Positions 19,650 to 27,822 of a stretch of DNA of 64,000 nt are shown piece after piece. Numbering within the stretch: position 1 is the first letter of the stretch; each line of letters opens with the position of its first letter. The stretch is from Vreelandella hamiltonii (lineage in GTDB: Bacteria; Pseudomonadota; Gammaproteobacteria; Pseudomonadales; Halomonadaceae). Both the position numbers and the translations under genes were made by a program. Under the pieces are notes generated by a model, which worked only from the letters and a program-made list of their open reading frames with translations, had not been told where the DNA came from and ran no database searches. The stretch spans positions 90,382-154,381 of the forward strand of contig NZ_BMXN01000007.1 of the NCBI RefSeq assembly GCF_014651775.1, written 5' to 3'.

Positions 19650-20251
19650 TGCCTAGCTGCCTGCCAAGCGTCGACCAGCGCCTGTGCCTGTTGTCCAACT
19701 TGAGCGGCGCTTTGGCCGGGTTTATACAGCGCGCTGCCAAGGCCCGCTCCGTCCACGCCAGCAGTGCGCCACTCGGCAAAGTTCTCTACTCCTACGCCGC
19801 CCACGGCATATAGCAGCGTCCCTTTGGGCAGTACCGCGCGGACTGCCGTCATGCCTTCTAGACCCACCTGGGCCGCTGGAAATAGTTTTAAGCCGGTAGC
19901 GCCGGCGTCTAATGCATCGAACGCTTCAGAGGGGGTGACGATGCCCGGCCAACTGGCCATGCTAAGCCGATAAGTTTCTTCGATGACAGCCGGGCGGCAG
20001 TTGGGGGATACGATCAAACGGCCCCCAGCGGCGTGAACATCCCGCACTTGCGCGGTGGTTAAGACCGTTCCAGCACCAATCACGGCGCGTTCGCCAAAGG
20101 CATCCACTAGGAGACGGATGCTGTCTAACGGTTCGGGTGAGTTCAGCGGCACTTCAATCTGAGTAATCCCAGCGGCAAGCACCGCGCCTGCAATCTCAAC
20201 AACGTCGGTGGGGGTGACTCCACGTAGAATACCGATTAAGGGCAGTGACAT
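19646..20251 (-). CDS. dgoA: 2-dehydro-3-deoxy-6-phosphogalactonate aldolase
   Basis: A 201-residue KDPG/KDPGal aldolase-family protein. It starts MSLPLIGILRGVTP and has GAGTVLTTAQV and the Schiff-base lysine in GATGLKLFPAAQVG. E. coli DgoA is about 205 residues. It cleaves 2-keto-3-deoxy-6-phosphogalactonate to pyruvate and glyceraldehyde-3-phosphate. The ATG at 20251 is chosen because GGAG lies 9 bases upstream, and the frame stays open to 20281. The dgo context separates it from eda at 16175-16837. Confidence 0.92.
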   Translation of the reverse strand: MSLPLIGILRGVTPTDVVEIAGAVLAAGITQIEVPLNSPEPLDSIRLLVDAFGERAVIGAGTVLTTAQVRDVHAAGGRLIVSPNCRPAVIEETYRLSMASWPGIVTPSEAFDALDAGATGLKLFPAAQVGLEGMTAVRAVLPKGTLLYAVGGVGVENFAEWRTAGVDGAGLGSALYKPGQSAAQVGQQAQALVDAWQAARQ

Positions 20252-20293
20252 AGGCGATTTCTCCATATATCGGTTCGGCAAGCAAGGGCAGCG

Positions 20294-21265
20294 TTAAGCC
20301 GTTTCCTTGAGTGCATGGTGGGCGAGGCTTAGGCCTGCCAGTACGGCGGTGTTGCCGTCCAGATGCTGAGTAGGGTGGCCGATGGTATTTAATGCCAAGG
20401 TGTAGCGCTGGCAAAGGGCTTGATTGCCAATCAGCGTAATGGGCTCATTTGACGCGTACTGGCGGGATGCACTGGATAGTTCTAATCCAATCACCAAGCC
20501 CGAGAGCCTCGCCGCCAGGAGATTGTGTCGTAGGACATCGCTGGGCGGTTTGGTGTCCAGCAAGTCCTGTGCGCGTAGGCCAAACAGGCGGCTGCTAAAG
20601 GCGTCTGGAGCCTCATAGCTTTCACGCACCGCTGCCAGGAAGATGTCACGCCCTATCTCGTCATCCAGGTCGTCGCTGCCGATGGAGTGCCGTAACACCG
20701 ATTGACGCGCCAGCAAATGGTAAAGCTCCCCTGTTAAATAGGTACTAAAGCTACCCACCGTTCCCGCTTCCAGCTGGGCCCATTTAGAGTGAGTGCCCGG
20801 CAGACAGGCGAGACCTGAAAAGTGGGGGTGATCAGCCAGCAAGCCCGCCAGTTGGGTCTCTTCGCCGCGCATAACATCGAAATGGGTAGCGTTAGCGCGG
20901 GTTTGGCTCAAGCCGGGGAGTAAATAAACTCGCAGCTGCTGGTTAGCCAGTTGAGGCGTCACTGCTCCCATGCCTAGTTGATGAAGGGGCGTGGGCACTG
21001 GTAGGTAGGCGGCTTCCAACCAGCCTTGGCGTGCCCCTGCCATACCGCACACCACCACGTCCACCTGGCGGTTCGCGGGCAGCCAGTCGGCGATCAAGCG
21101 CAGTAACTCAGCTTCATACTGAACTGGGGTTAACGCGAGCATTCCCTTACTGCTACTGGCTTGGGCAATGACTTGATCGTGCTGGTCCAGTCCCCAGACG
21201 CGAAGATTACTGGAGCCCCAGTCTGCGGCAACCCATGCTAGGTGTTGTTCAAGGGCGCTCTTCAT
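20294..21265 (-). CDS. dgoK: 2-dehydro-3-deoxygalactonokinase
   Basis: A 323-residue DgoK-family sugar-acid kinase. The N-terminal phosphate-binding stretch AADWGSSNLRVWGLD (near residue 13) is typical. Other family regions are VVVCGMAGARQGW near residue 70 and LPGTHSKWAQLEAG near residue 155. It phosphorylates 2-keto-3-deoxygalactonate for DgoA. The start codon overlaps the stop of a 27-codon relic reading frame upstream (ATGA), and its ribosome site is GGAGAGC. Confidence 0.92.
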   Translation of the reverse strand: MKSALEQHLAWVAADWGSSNLRVWGLDQHDQVIAQASSSKGMLALTPVQYEAELLRLIADWLPANRQVDVVVCGMAGARQGWLEAAYLPVPTPLHQLGMGAVTPQLANQQLRVYLLPGLSQTRANATHFDVMRGEETQLAGLLADHPHFSGLACLPGTHSKWAQLEAGTVGSFSTYLTGELYHLLARQSVLRHSIGSDDLDDEIGRDIFLAAVRESYEAPDAFSSRLFGLRAQDLLDTKPPSDVLRHNLLAARLSGLVIGLELSSASRQYASNEPITLIGNQALCQRYTLALNTIGHPTQHLDGNTAVLAGLSLAHHALKETA

Positions 21266-21345
21266 GTGCGCTCTCCATCCACGGCGATGAATACGCTTTG
21301 ACCAGCTAAATTATTAAACTCCACTTTATTGATTGGATCTGTCAT
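21262..21345 (-). pseudogene. 27-codon relic of a short-chain dehydrogenase (candidate lost galactose dehydrogenase)
   Basis: The 106-base gap between dgoD and dgoK holds a small frame with its own ribosome site (GGAG, 9 bases upstream) that ends in an ATGA overlap with dgoK. Its N-terminal part (MTDPINKVEF, then NNLAGQSVFI) reads like the start of an SDR enzyme just before the TGGGxGIG cofactor loop. Its last residues (AVDGERT) resemble the VDGG tail of SDR proteins. It looks like an in-frame deletion of some 230 codons that kept both ends. In De Ley-Doudoroff operons an SDR galactose 1-dehydrogenase is expected here. It may instead be a functionless leader frame. The interpretation is inference from motif memory. 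Confidence 0.45.
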
Positions 21346-21371
21346 GCCGCTCTCCATTGGCTAGCTCAAGG

Positions 21372-22520
21372 TTACCACTCGGCGATTGAGCCATCTTCAT
21401 GGGTCCACAAAGGGTTGCGCCAGCGGTGCCCGGTTTTGGCCCGCTCTTTGACAAAGGCTTCATCGATTTCCACTCCTAACCCTGGGCCTCGAGGGATGGC
21501 ACAAAAGCCGTCTTCAATGGCTAACGCCGTTTTATCCACTAGGTAGTCCAGCACATCGTTACCCTGGTTGTAGTGGATCCCCATGCTTTGTTCTTGGATA
21601 AAGGCGTTATGGCTCACCGCATCCAACTGCAGAGAGGCGGCCAGGGTAAGAGGGCCCAGCGGGCAGTGGGGCGCTAGAGCAACGTCGTAGGAAGAGGCGA
21701 GCGCCGCAATTTTTAGCCCTTCACTAATACCGCCGCAGTGGGAAATGTCCGGCTGCACGATATCGATCATGCCGTCTGCCAAGAGGTCGCGGAACTGAAA
21801 GCGGGTGTGCAAGCGCTCGCCGGTAGCTAGAGGGTAGCCAAGGCCTCCAGCGATATTTTTTAAGCAGGCCAGGTGTTCGGGAGCCACTGGCTCTTCGACA
21901 AACATGGGATGAAACGGCTCCAGTTCGCGTAGCAGCGCTTTCGCCATTGGCCGATGTACGCGGCCATGAAAGTCGATGCCAATACCCACGTCAGGCCCTA
22001 CCGCGTCCCGCGCTTCTGCTACTCGGGCGACCGCCTCATCCACTTTGCGATGGGAGTCGACGATCTGCAACTCGGGCGTGCCGTTCATTTTGAAAGCGGT
22101 GAACCCTTTCTCTACCAGGGCTTTAGCACCCGCGCCCACATCGCTTGGGCGGTCGCCGCCAGTCCAGGCATACATCCGCATCTTATCGCGAACGGCCCCG
22201 CCTAAGAGTTGATGGACGGGCACACCCAGATCGCGCCCTTTTAAATCCCATAGCGCTTGGTCGATCCCTGCAATGGCGCTCATCAGAATCGGGCCGCCTC
22301 GGTAGAACCCCGCGCGATACATGGTGTTCCATAGGTGCTCGATCCGGTGAGGGTCTTGACCAATCAAGTAGTCGGCCAGCTCGTGCACGGCGGTTTCTAC
22401 CGTGGCGGCACGCCCTTCAATGACCGGTTCGCCCCAGCCGTAGCACCCTTCATCGGTTTCGATTTTGAGGAAAAGCCAGCGGGGCGGCACTTGCCAGGTT
22501 TTTAAACGGGTGATTTTCAT
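21372..22520 (-). CDS. dgoD: D-galactonate dehydratase
   Basis: A 382-residue enolase-superfamily dehydratase, identical in length to E. coli DgoD. It starts [20 protein letters not shown]. Metal-ligand regions are visible: [10 protein letters not shown] near residue 180, [10 protein letters not shown] near residue 208, and [12 protein letters not shown] near residue 233, with the catalytic His region [13 protein letters not shown] near residue 285. It dehydrates D-galactonate to 2-keto-3-deoxygalactonate. It is transcribed behind the GntR regulator and ahead of dgoK. A mannonate or gluconate dehydratase is unlikely given the DgoD-type motifs. Confidence 0.94.
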   Translation of the reverse strand: MKITRLKTWQVPPRWLFLKIETDEGCYGWGEPVIEGRAATVETAVHELADYLIGQDPHRIEHLWNTMYRAGFYRGGPILMSAIAGIDQALWDLKGRDLGVPVHQLLGGAVRDKMRMYAWTGGDRPSDVGAGAKALVEKGFTAFKMNGTPELQIVDSHRKVDEAVARVAEARDAVGPDVGIGIDFHGRVHRPMAKALLRELEPFHPMFVEEPVAPEHLACLKNIAGGLGYPLATGERLHTRFQFRDLLADGMIDIVQPDISHCGGISEGLKIAALASSYDVALAPHCPLGPLTLAASLQLDAVSHNAFIQEQSMGIHYNQGNDVLDYLVDKTALAIEDGFCAIPRGPGLGVEIDEAFVKERAKTGHRWRNPLWTHEDGSIAEW

Positions 22521-22552
22521 CGATCTTCTACCTTTGCTAGCGAGATAAGTGA

Positions 22553-23290
22553 TTAATGAGTGAAGGAGGGCTCGTCGACAATGCCCAAATCGACTGCCGT
22601 ACGGCGCAGGACTTCTTTGGCAGCCGCCGCTGCGGCTTCCGGGTCGCGATGGACGATGCCCTTTAAAACGGCCTGGTGCCTCGTTAAGCTGTCATCAAGC
22701 GTGCTGGTTTGGTGTTGGGAGCCGTGCACCAACGCCATTATAGAGGGGCGTAATAAGTGCCCCATTTGCCGCCATACAAGGTTGTGGCTAGCGCTGTAGG
22801 TGGCATCGTGGAACATCACGTCGTATTCCGCGTGCTGATGGCGACCCGCCGGGTCCGTTGCCGTTCGCTTCATGCCTTCAAAAGCGGCTCGCAAACGGTC
22901 GAGGTCTTCTTCATTAGCGGCTTGGGCCGCTAAACTGGCCACGATCGGTTCTGCCGAAAAACGAAAGGCGTAAATGGCGCGGATCAGCTCGGGATCTAGG
23001 TTGGTAAGCCCAGTCATCCATTCGCTCATCAGCGGGTCGAGTAAGTGCCAATCGCTCATTTGTCTGATTTGCGTTCCTCTACCTGCTGTGCGCTCTAAAA
23101 GCCCGGCAGCCGTTAAGCTGGCTAAGGCGTTGCGTACTTGATTGCGGCTGACGCCAAAGTGGTTGCTGATATCCATCTCTTTGGGGAACAGCTCGCCTGG
23201 TTGCCATGTTCCCGCCAGCAACGCTCTGGCTAGCAGGCGCGCTAAATTGATGGCTCCGCCGGAGTGAGGCGGTAAAGCATTCAGCGACAT
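22553..23290 (-). CDS. GntR/FadR-family transcriptional regulator (DgoR-like)
   Basis: A 245-residue regulator with an N-terminal winged helix-turn-helix ([22 protein letters not shown] near residues 37-60) and a C-terminal all-helical FCD ligand domain. The FCD metal-ligand pattern is visible in [12 protein letters not shown] and [15 protein letters not shown]. It probably represses the dgo operon until galactonate or a derivative binds. A GntR-type palindrome lies 40 bases before its start, in its own promoter region, and recurs before the symporter at 17014. First gene of the minus-strand operon ending with the lactonase. Confidence 0.9.
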   Translation of the reverse strand: MSLNALPPHSGGAINLARLLARALLAGTWQPGELFPKEMDISNHFGVSRNQVRNALASLTAAGLLERTAGRGTQIRQMSDWHLLDPLMSEWMTGLTNLDPELIRAIYAFRFSAEPIVASLAAQAANEEDLDRLRAAFEGMKRTATDPAGRHQHAEYDVMFHDATYSASHNLVWRQMGHLLRPSIMALVHGSQHQTSTLDDSLTRHQAVLKGIVHRDPEAAAAAAKEVLRRTAVDLGIVDEPSFTH

Positions 23291-23329
23291 GGATAACTCT
23301 CTTTGAAATAGTTTGAAAAAGTCTATTAA

Positions 23330-23340
23330 ATGTCTGACAT
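23330..23340. promoter_or_regulatory. GntR/FadR-type operator before the dgo operon
   Basis: ATGTCTGACAT, flanked TAA...TTTTA, lies in the 165-base divergent gap between the regulator and the sucrose hydrolase. On the minus strand it overlaps a promoter-like stretch (TTGTTA ... TAATAG). It is the same palindrome as at 17014-17024. Autoregulation and control of the dgo genes are inferred. Confidence 0.7.
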
Positions 23341-23414
23341 TTTAACAAGTCAGCCAATAGTAGCCAGTAAGGCTATTGGATGAAAGATTAAGAGAAAGCA
23401 TCGTGATACGCTAA

Positions 23415-23428
23415 CTTAAACGATTAAG
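23415..23428. promoter_or_regulatory. LacI-type operator before the sucrose hydrolase gene
   Basis: CTTAAACGATTAAG is a near-palindrome with a central CG, the form used by LacI/ScrR/CscR-type repressors. A further copy of the right half (GATTAAGTTA, 23435-23444) follows. It ends 27 bases before the GH32 start. No LacI-family gene is in the window. Confidence 0.45.
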
Positions 23429-23455
23429 TTGACCGATTAAGTTAAGGTTTTAAGC

Positions 23456-24937
23456 ATGACGTTAGCGGATTTTGAGCCCCAGCGGCCTGTGGTGCATTTC
23501 ACCCCTCCGATGGGATGGATGAACGACCCCAATGGGCTGGTGTTTTTCGAAGGCGAGTACCATCTGTTTTATCAGTTCCACCCCCTGGGGACCGAATGGG
23601 GGCCGATGCACTGGGGGCATGCGGTCAGCCGTGACCTGTGCCGGTGGCAGCATTTGCCCATTGCGCTGGCGCCCGATGAAGAAGGGGCCTGCTTTTCCGG
23701 CAGCGCCGTGGTGGATGAGCACGATGTCACGGGGCTGTTCGATGACAAGCCTGGGCTGTTGGCGTTCTATACCTGCCACAAGGTGCTCTCCGATGACCCG
23801 CAGGATTACCAGCAGTCCCAGTGCTTGGCGTACAGCCGCGACAAGGGGCGGACCTGGCAGCGCTATGCGGGGAATCCCGTTCTGCCGCCGCCCGGTTTCA
23901 AGGATTTCCGCGACCCCAAGGTGGTGTGGCATGCCCCCAGCCAGCGCTGGGTGATGGCGTTGGCCTGCGGGCAGGAGATTCACTTCTATACCTCGACCAA
24001 CCTGCTGGCGTGGCAGTTTGCCAGCGCTTTTGGGGCGGGCGAGGGCGCACACACCCAGCACCCCTGGGAGTGCCCGGACCTGTTCGAGCTACCGGTGGAA
24101 GGCGCCGAGCCCCATGAGCCCGCATGGCGTTGGGTGCTGGTGGTGGGCATTGGTGCTACGTCGGATAACCCGTTTGGCTCGTTTACCCAGTACTTCGTGG
24201 GTGATTTCGACGGCCAGCGTTTCACCAATGACAACGCTGCCGACACCGTGCTGATGATGGACGAAGGGCGGGACTTCTACGCGGTACAGAGCTGGTCGAA
24301 TACCCCCGGGCGGCAGCTGGCACTGGCATGGCTGAACAATTGGCAGTACGCCAACCATGCCCCTGAAGCGGGCTGGCGGGGCACCATGAGTCTGCCCAGG
24401 GAGCTTGCGCTGCGCGCAACGCATCGCGGCGTGCGCTTATACCAGCGCTTCACCCGTGAGGCGGTTCGAGCGCTCGGCGCGTCCCGTCACCTCTCGCCTC
24501 GCTCGCTGCAAACGGTGGGGGAGCACTGCATCGCCCTACCGGAAGGCACGGCCGTGCGGGGGCAGATGACCCTGACGCTGCAGCCGGGGACGCGGCTGGC
24601 ACTCTCGCTGCAGCAGGGCTACCAGCAGCAGTTATGGCTATCGGCGGGTGAAACGCAGACGGCGCTGCACTATGCGCGCCAGGGCAGTAACGGCCAGGCC
24701 GCTTTCGATGAGCACTTCGCCTGCGACCATGCGGCGGGCAGCGTCGATGGATTGACCGTCAAGATCCTCTGGTGGTGCGATCACGGAACGCTGGAAATGT
24801 TGATCGAGGGCGCCACCGAGCAGCGCAGCATCAGCCAGGTGAGCCTGGTGGATCATCGCCGTCAGCCGACCACGCTGAATCTGGTCAGCGGTCGGGTGGC
24901 GATCATGGAAGGCCTCACTCAGAGCGTCGCCGAGTAG
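23456..24937 (+). CDS. scrB: GH32 sucrose(-6-phosphate) hydrolase
   Basis: A 493-residue glycoside hydrolase family 32 enzyme. All three catalytic motifs are present: WMNDPNG (residues 21-27, nucleophile D24), FRDPKV (transition-state stabiliser D153) and WECPD (acid/base E205). It splits sucrose or sucrose-6-phosphate into glucose (or its phosphate) and fructose. It has no signal peptide, so it acts in the cytoplasm. No PTS gene is nearby, so free sucrose imported by another transporter is a plausible substrate. It faces a fructokinase gene, which would use the fructose released. Confidence 0.93.
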   Translation: MTLADFEPQRPVVHFTPPMGWMNDPNGLVFFEGEYHLFYQFHPLGTEWGPMHWGHAVSRDLCRWQHLPIALAPDEEGACFSGSAVVDEHDVTGLFDDKPGLLAFYTCHKVLSDDPQDYQQSQCLAYSRDKGRTWQRYAGNPVLPPPGFKDFRDPKVVWHAPSQRWVMALACGQEIHFYTSTNLLAWQFASAFGAGEGAHTQHPWECPDLFELPVEGAEPHEPAWRWVLVVGIGATSDNPFGSFTQYFVGDFDGQRFTNDNAADTVLMMDEGRDFYAVQSWSNTPGRQLALAWLNNWQYANHAPEAGWRGTMSLPRELALRATHRGVRLYQRFTREAVRALGASRHLSPRSLQTVGEHCIALPEGTAVRGQMTLTLQPGTRLALSLQQGYQQQLWLSAGETQTALHYARQGSNGQAAFDEHFACDHAAGSVDGLTVKILWWCDHGTLEMLIEGATEQRSISQVSLVDHRRQPTTLNLVSGRVAIMEGLTQSVAE

Positions 24938-24953
24938 ACTGCTCGGCGACGCT
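24923..24953. terminator. Bidirectional terminator hairpin between scrB and fructokinase
   Basis: AGCGTCGCCGAG (24923-24934) and CTCGGCGACGCT (24942-24953) form a perfect 12-bp stem with a 7-base loop. It includes the end of scrB (stop TAG at 24935-24937) and lies 5 bases after the fructokinase stop on the other strand. There is no long T-run on either side. Confidence 0.75.
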
Positions 24954-24958
24954 GAGGG

Positions 24959-25924
24959 CTAGCCTGCGGAGCCGCGCAGGGCTTCGATATCGGCGTGGGT
25001 GGGCAGGGCGGCGTAAGCGCCGGGTCGGGTTACGGCATGGGCGCCACAGCGGCAGGCAATGTCCACCGCGCGGCTGAGAAACGCGCTGTCCTGATGCCAG
25101 TTGGAGCGGATGCCGAACCGGGAAAGCTCCGCCAGCAGGCCGCCAATGAAGGCATCGCCACCGGCGGTGGTGTCCACGGCCGTCACGCTGGGCGGGGTGA
25201 TGGTCTGCTCGATACCAACGCCTTTCAGCACCACGTCATGGGGGCCGTCAGTGATCACGATGACTTTCACACCGGCGGCCATGCGCTCGGCGAGCCACGC
25301 CTCCCTAGGATGGTCGCCGCGCAGGTAGTCCAGCTCTTCCAGCGAGACCTTCACCAGCTCGGCGCTATCGATCAGCTCGGTGACCCGCCACACATCCGCC
25401 GAGCCGTCCGCCCACAGGTTATGGCGCAGATTGGCATCCACGCTCACCAGGCAGCCCGCTCGCTTGGCCATGGCGGCAATGGCCAGGGTGGTGTCGGCGA
25501 TTTCCGGGTCGGTCAGGCTGTTGCTGCACAGGTGCACGATGGCAGGCTGCTCGAACACGCCGTGGGGCAGGTGCTCCAGGCGGTAGAGCAGGTCGGCGGC
25601 GGGTGGGCGGTAGAAGTCGAAGGTGCGCTCGCCATGGCTGTCTCGGGAAACGAAGGCCAGCGCCGTGCGGGCCTCCCGGGTCAGCACCACGCCTTGGGTG
25701 TCCACGCCGTGGCTTTGCAGCTCACGGATCAGAAAGTGCCCAAAGGTATCATCACCCACCATGCCCAGAAATTGGCTGGGTACGCTCAACCGGGCGCAGG
25801 CCACCGCCACGTTGGCTGGCGCACCGCCTGCGTAGGGGGTGAAGGTCTCTGGCCCCGTGTCGTCGCCCAGGCGGCTGGAGAGCATGTCAATCAAGGCTTC
25901 ACCGAAAGCAATCACCGGCGTCAT
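24959..25924 (-). CDS. Fructokinase (PfkB family)
   Basis: A 321-residue ribokinase/PfkB-family sugar kinase. It has the N-terminal signature AYAGGAPANVAVACARL-like region near residue 30 and the C-terminal signature DTTAGGDAFIGGLLAEL with the catalytic Asp near residue 240. It starts MTPVIAFGEALIDML, typical of bacterial fructokinases (ScrK/FrcK type). It phosphorylates fructose released by the convergent sucrose hydrolase. It appears to be the last gene of the edd-glk-aldo/keto reductase-fructokinase operon. Confidence 0.92.
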   Translation of the reverse strand: MTPVIAFGEALIDMLSSRLGDDTGPETFTPYAGGAPANVAVACARLSVPSQFLGMVGDDTFGHFLIRELQSHGVDTQGVVLTREARTALAFVSRDSHGERTFDFYRPPAADLLYRLEHLPHGVFEQPAIVHLCSNSLTDPEIADTTLAIAAMAKRAGCLVSVDANLRHNLWADGSADVWRVTELIDSAELVKVSLEELDYLRGDHPREAWLAERMAAGVKVIVITDGPHDVVLKGVGIEQTITPPSVTAVDTTAGGDAFIGGLLAELSRFGIRSNWHQDSAFLSRAVDIACRCGAHAVTRPGAYAALPTHADIEALRGSAG

Positions 25925-25969
25925 AGGTCGTTCCTTGTCATTATTGGCATTGGATGTGAAACAAGCGCG

Positions 25970-26839
25970 TCACGCGACGCAGTGGCCGCGGGCCGCCTCC
26001 AGCAGTTCGTACCAGGCTTCTCGGGGCAGGGCTGCCGGGCCATTGAGCATATCGGCAATGCGCTCCGCTTTCACGCTGCCCACCACCGGCGCCGGGCGGC
26101 CGGGCAGGGTGCGCAGCCACGCCAGCGCCAGCGCGCCGGGGGTGCTGCCAAGCTCGCCTGCCAAACGGTTCAGCACGCGGCTGACCTCGCCCTGCATCAA
26201 CTGGCCGCCCGCCAGCGGCGACCAGGCCATGGGCGCATGGCCATCGGCGTTCAGCTCGTCGAAGCTGCCGTCGAACAGCGGCGCGCTATGGGCAATGGAA
26301 AGCTCGATCTGGTTGGCCCGCAGCGGCTGGTGCATATGGCGTTGCAGCCTGCGCCACTGGCTGGGCAGGTGGTTGGAAATGCCCGCTGCGCCTATCTTGC
26401 CCGCGTCGATGGCATCGTCCAGCGCACGGCCGGTGGCCTCGGCATCCATCAGCAGGTCCGGGCGATGAATCAGAAAATGATCGAGGCGCTCGACGCCCAG
26501 GCGGCTCAAGGCATCGTCGATGGCCCGGCCGAGATATGCCGGGCTGGCATTGTAGTGCTTTACCTTGCCGGAGCCCGCGGCCGGGTTGTCGTTGGCAATG
26601 CTGGCTTTGGTGACCACGTGGAGCCGCTTGGCCAGGGCCGGGCGGGCACGCAGCGCCTGGCCGAATAGCGCTTCGCAAGCTCCGCTGCCGTAGATATCGG
26701 CATGGTCGAACCAGTGCAGGCCTTGTTCCAGGCGGGCTTCGATCCAGTCGGCCAAATGGCTCGCCTGGTGCATCTCTTGCGCTTCATGCAGGCGCATCAT
26801 GCCGAGTACGAACGGCGCGTCAAAGGTCACAGCAGCCAT
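25970..26839 (-). CDS. Aldo/keto reductase
   Basis: A 289-residue NADPH-dependent aldo/keto reductase, TIM-barrel family, of the YdhF-like group. Catalytic-tetrad regions are visible: WFDHADIYGSGACE (Asp and Tyr, near residue 40), VVTKASIAND (Lys) and FLIHRPDLLMD (His). The substrate is unknown. It sits between glk and fructokinase, 17 and 45 bases from them, so it is probably co-transcribed with sugar genes. It may reduce a sugar or a reactive aldehyde. Confidence 0.85.
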   Translation of the reverse strand: MAAVTFDAPFVLGMMRLHEAQEMHQASHLADWIEARLEQGLHWFDHADIYGSGACEALFGQALRARPALAKRLHVVTKASIANDNPAAGSGKVKHYNASPAYLGRAIDDALSRLGVERLDHFLIHRPDLLMDAEATGRALDDAIDAGKIGAAGISNHLPSQWRRLQRHMHQPLRANQIELSIAHSAPLFDGSFDELNADGHAPMAWSPLAGGQLMQGEVSRVLNRLAGELGSTPGALALAWLRTLPGRPAPVVGSVKAERIADMLNGPAALPREAWYELLEAARGHCVA

Positions 26840-26856
26840 GGTGTATTTCCGTCGGT

Positions 26857-27822
26857 TTAAAAGACTTCTTCGTTATGCAGCGCTTCGGCGGCACCCAGCA
26901 GGCCGGTCCACGGGTGGGTCACGATCCACACCGGAATATCGGCGTTGTACGCTCCCATGCGCCCCTTGTTGACGAAGCTGGCGCGCAGCTCGCATTTAGG
27001 CAGCCACGCCAGCAGCCGGGGCAGAATGCCGCCGCACAGATACACGCCGCCGCGTGCGCCCATGGTCAGGGTGGCGTCACCGCAGACGTCGCCGAGGATT
27101 TTCAAAAAGCGCAGCAGGGTGGCCGTGGCCAGGGCGTCGCCCTGATTGGCCGCCTGGGTCACCTCGGCCGGGGTTTCGCAACGTGGCGCTTGGCCTTCCA
27201 GCGCGCAGTGGGCCTGGTAGAGTTCCAGCAGCCCCTGGCCGCACAGGATGCGCTCGACGCTGACCCGCTGATGGCGCTGCAGGAAAACATCCAGCAGTGC
27301 GCGCTCGGTGGTGTCGGTAGGTGCAAAGGTGACGTGGCCGCCTTCGGTGGGCAGCGGAATCCAGGCGTGCTGGCCGGGAAACACCCCGGCCACGCCCAGC
27401 CCGGTGCCCGGGCCGATGACCAAGCGAGTCGAGTGCGACTGGGCGACGCCGGGCTGCACTTCGACGAGGTTGTCTTCACCCACGTGGGGCACGCCCAGCG
27501 CCTGGGCAGTGAAGTCGTTGATGACCTTGAACAGCGACAGGTTCAGCGCCTGCTGAACGTCGCTTTTCATGAAGTCCCAGTGGTTGTTGGTCATTTTCAC
27601 CCGCTCGGCGTGCACCGGGCAGGCGAAGGCCAGGCAGGCTTCCTCGGGGGCGTTATCCCCGGTCGCGCCCACGCGGGCGAGGTAATCCTGAACCGCCTCG
27701 ACCACGCCGGGGTAGTCTGCGCAGGGCAGGTTGAGGATATCGTGGGGCGTCACCTCGCCCGGCGTCACCAGCGCCAGGCGAGCGTTGGTGCCGCCAATAT
27801 CACCGATCAGTGCCGGTCGCAT
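26857..27822 (-). CDS. glk: Glucokinase
   Basis: A 321-residue glucokinase of the E. coli Glk type (family length 321). It has the N-terminal phosphate loop LIGDIGGTNARLALV (residues 5-19), a hexose-binding region VINDFTAQALGVPHV (catalytic Asp), and GPGTGLGVAGV and PTEGGHVTFAP. It phosphorylates glucose for Zwf. Its ATG shares one base with the edd stop, which implies translational coupling in an edd-glk operon. Confidence 0.95.
   Translation of the reverse strand: MRPALIGDIGGTNARLALVTPGEVTPHDILNLPCADYPGVVEAVQDYLARVGATGDNAPEEACLAFACPVHAERVKMTNNHWDFMKSDVQQALNLSLFKVINDFTAQALGVPHVGEDNLVEVQPGVAQSHSTRLVIGPGTGLGVAGVFPGQHAWIPLPTEGGHVTFAPTDTTERALLDVFLQRHQRVSVERILCGQGLLELYQAHCALEGQAPRCETPAEVTQAANQGDALATATLLRFLKILGDVCGDATLTMGARGGVYLCGGILPRLLAWLPKCELRASFVNKGRMGAYNADIPVWIVTHPWTGLLGAAEALHNEEVF

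Noticed and set aside
24995-26668. 557-codon frame on the plus strand
   Set aside because: It is antisense to fructokinase and the aldo/keto reductase gene and has no family features or ribosome site.
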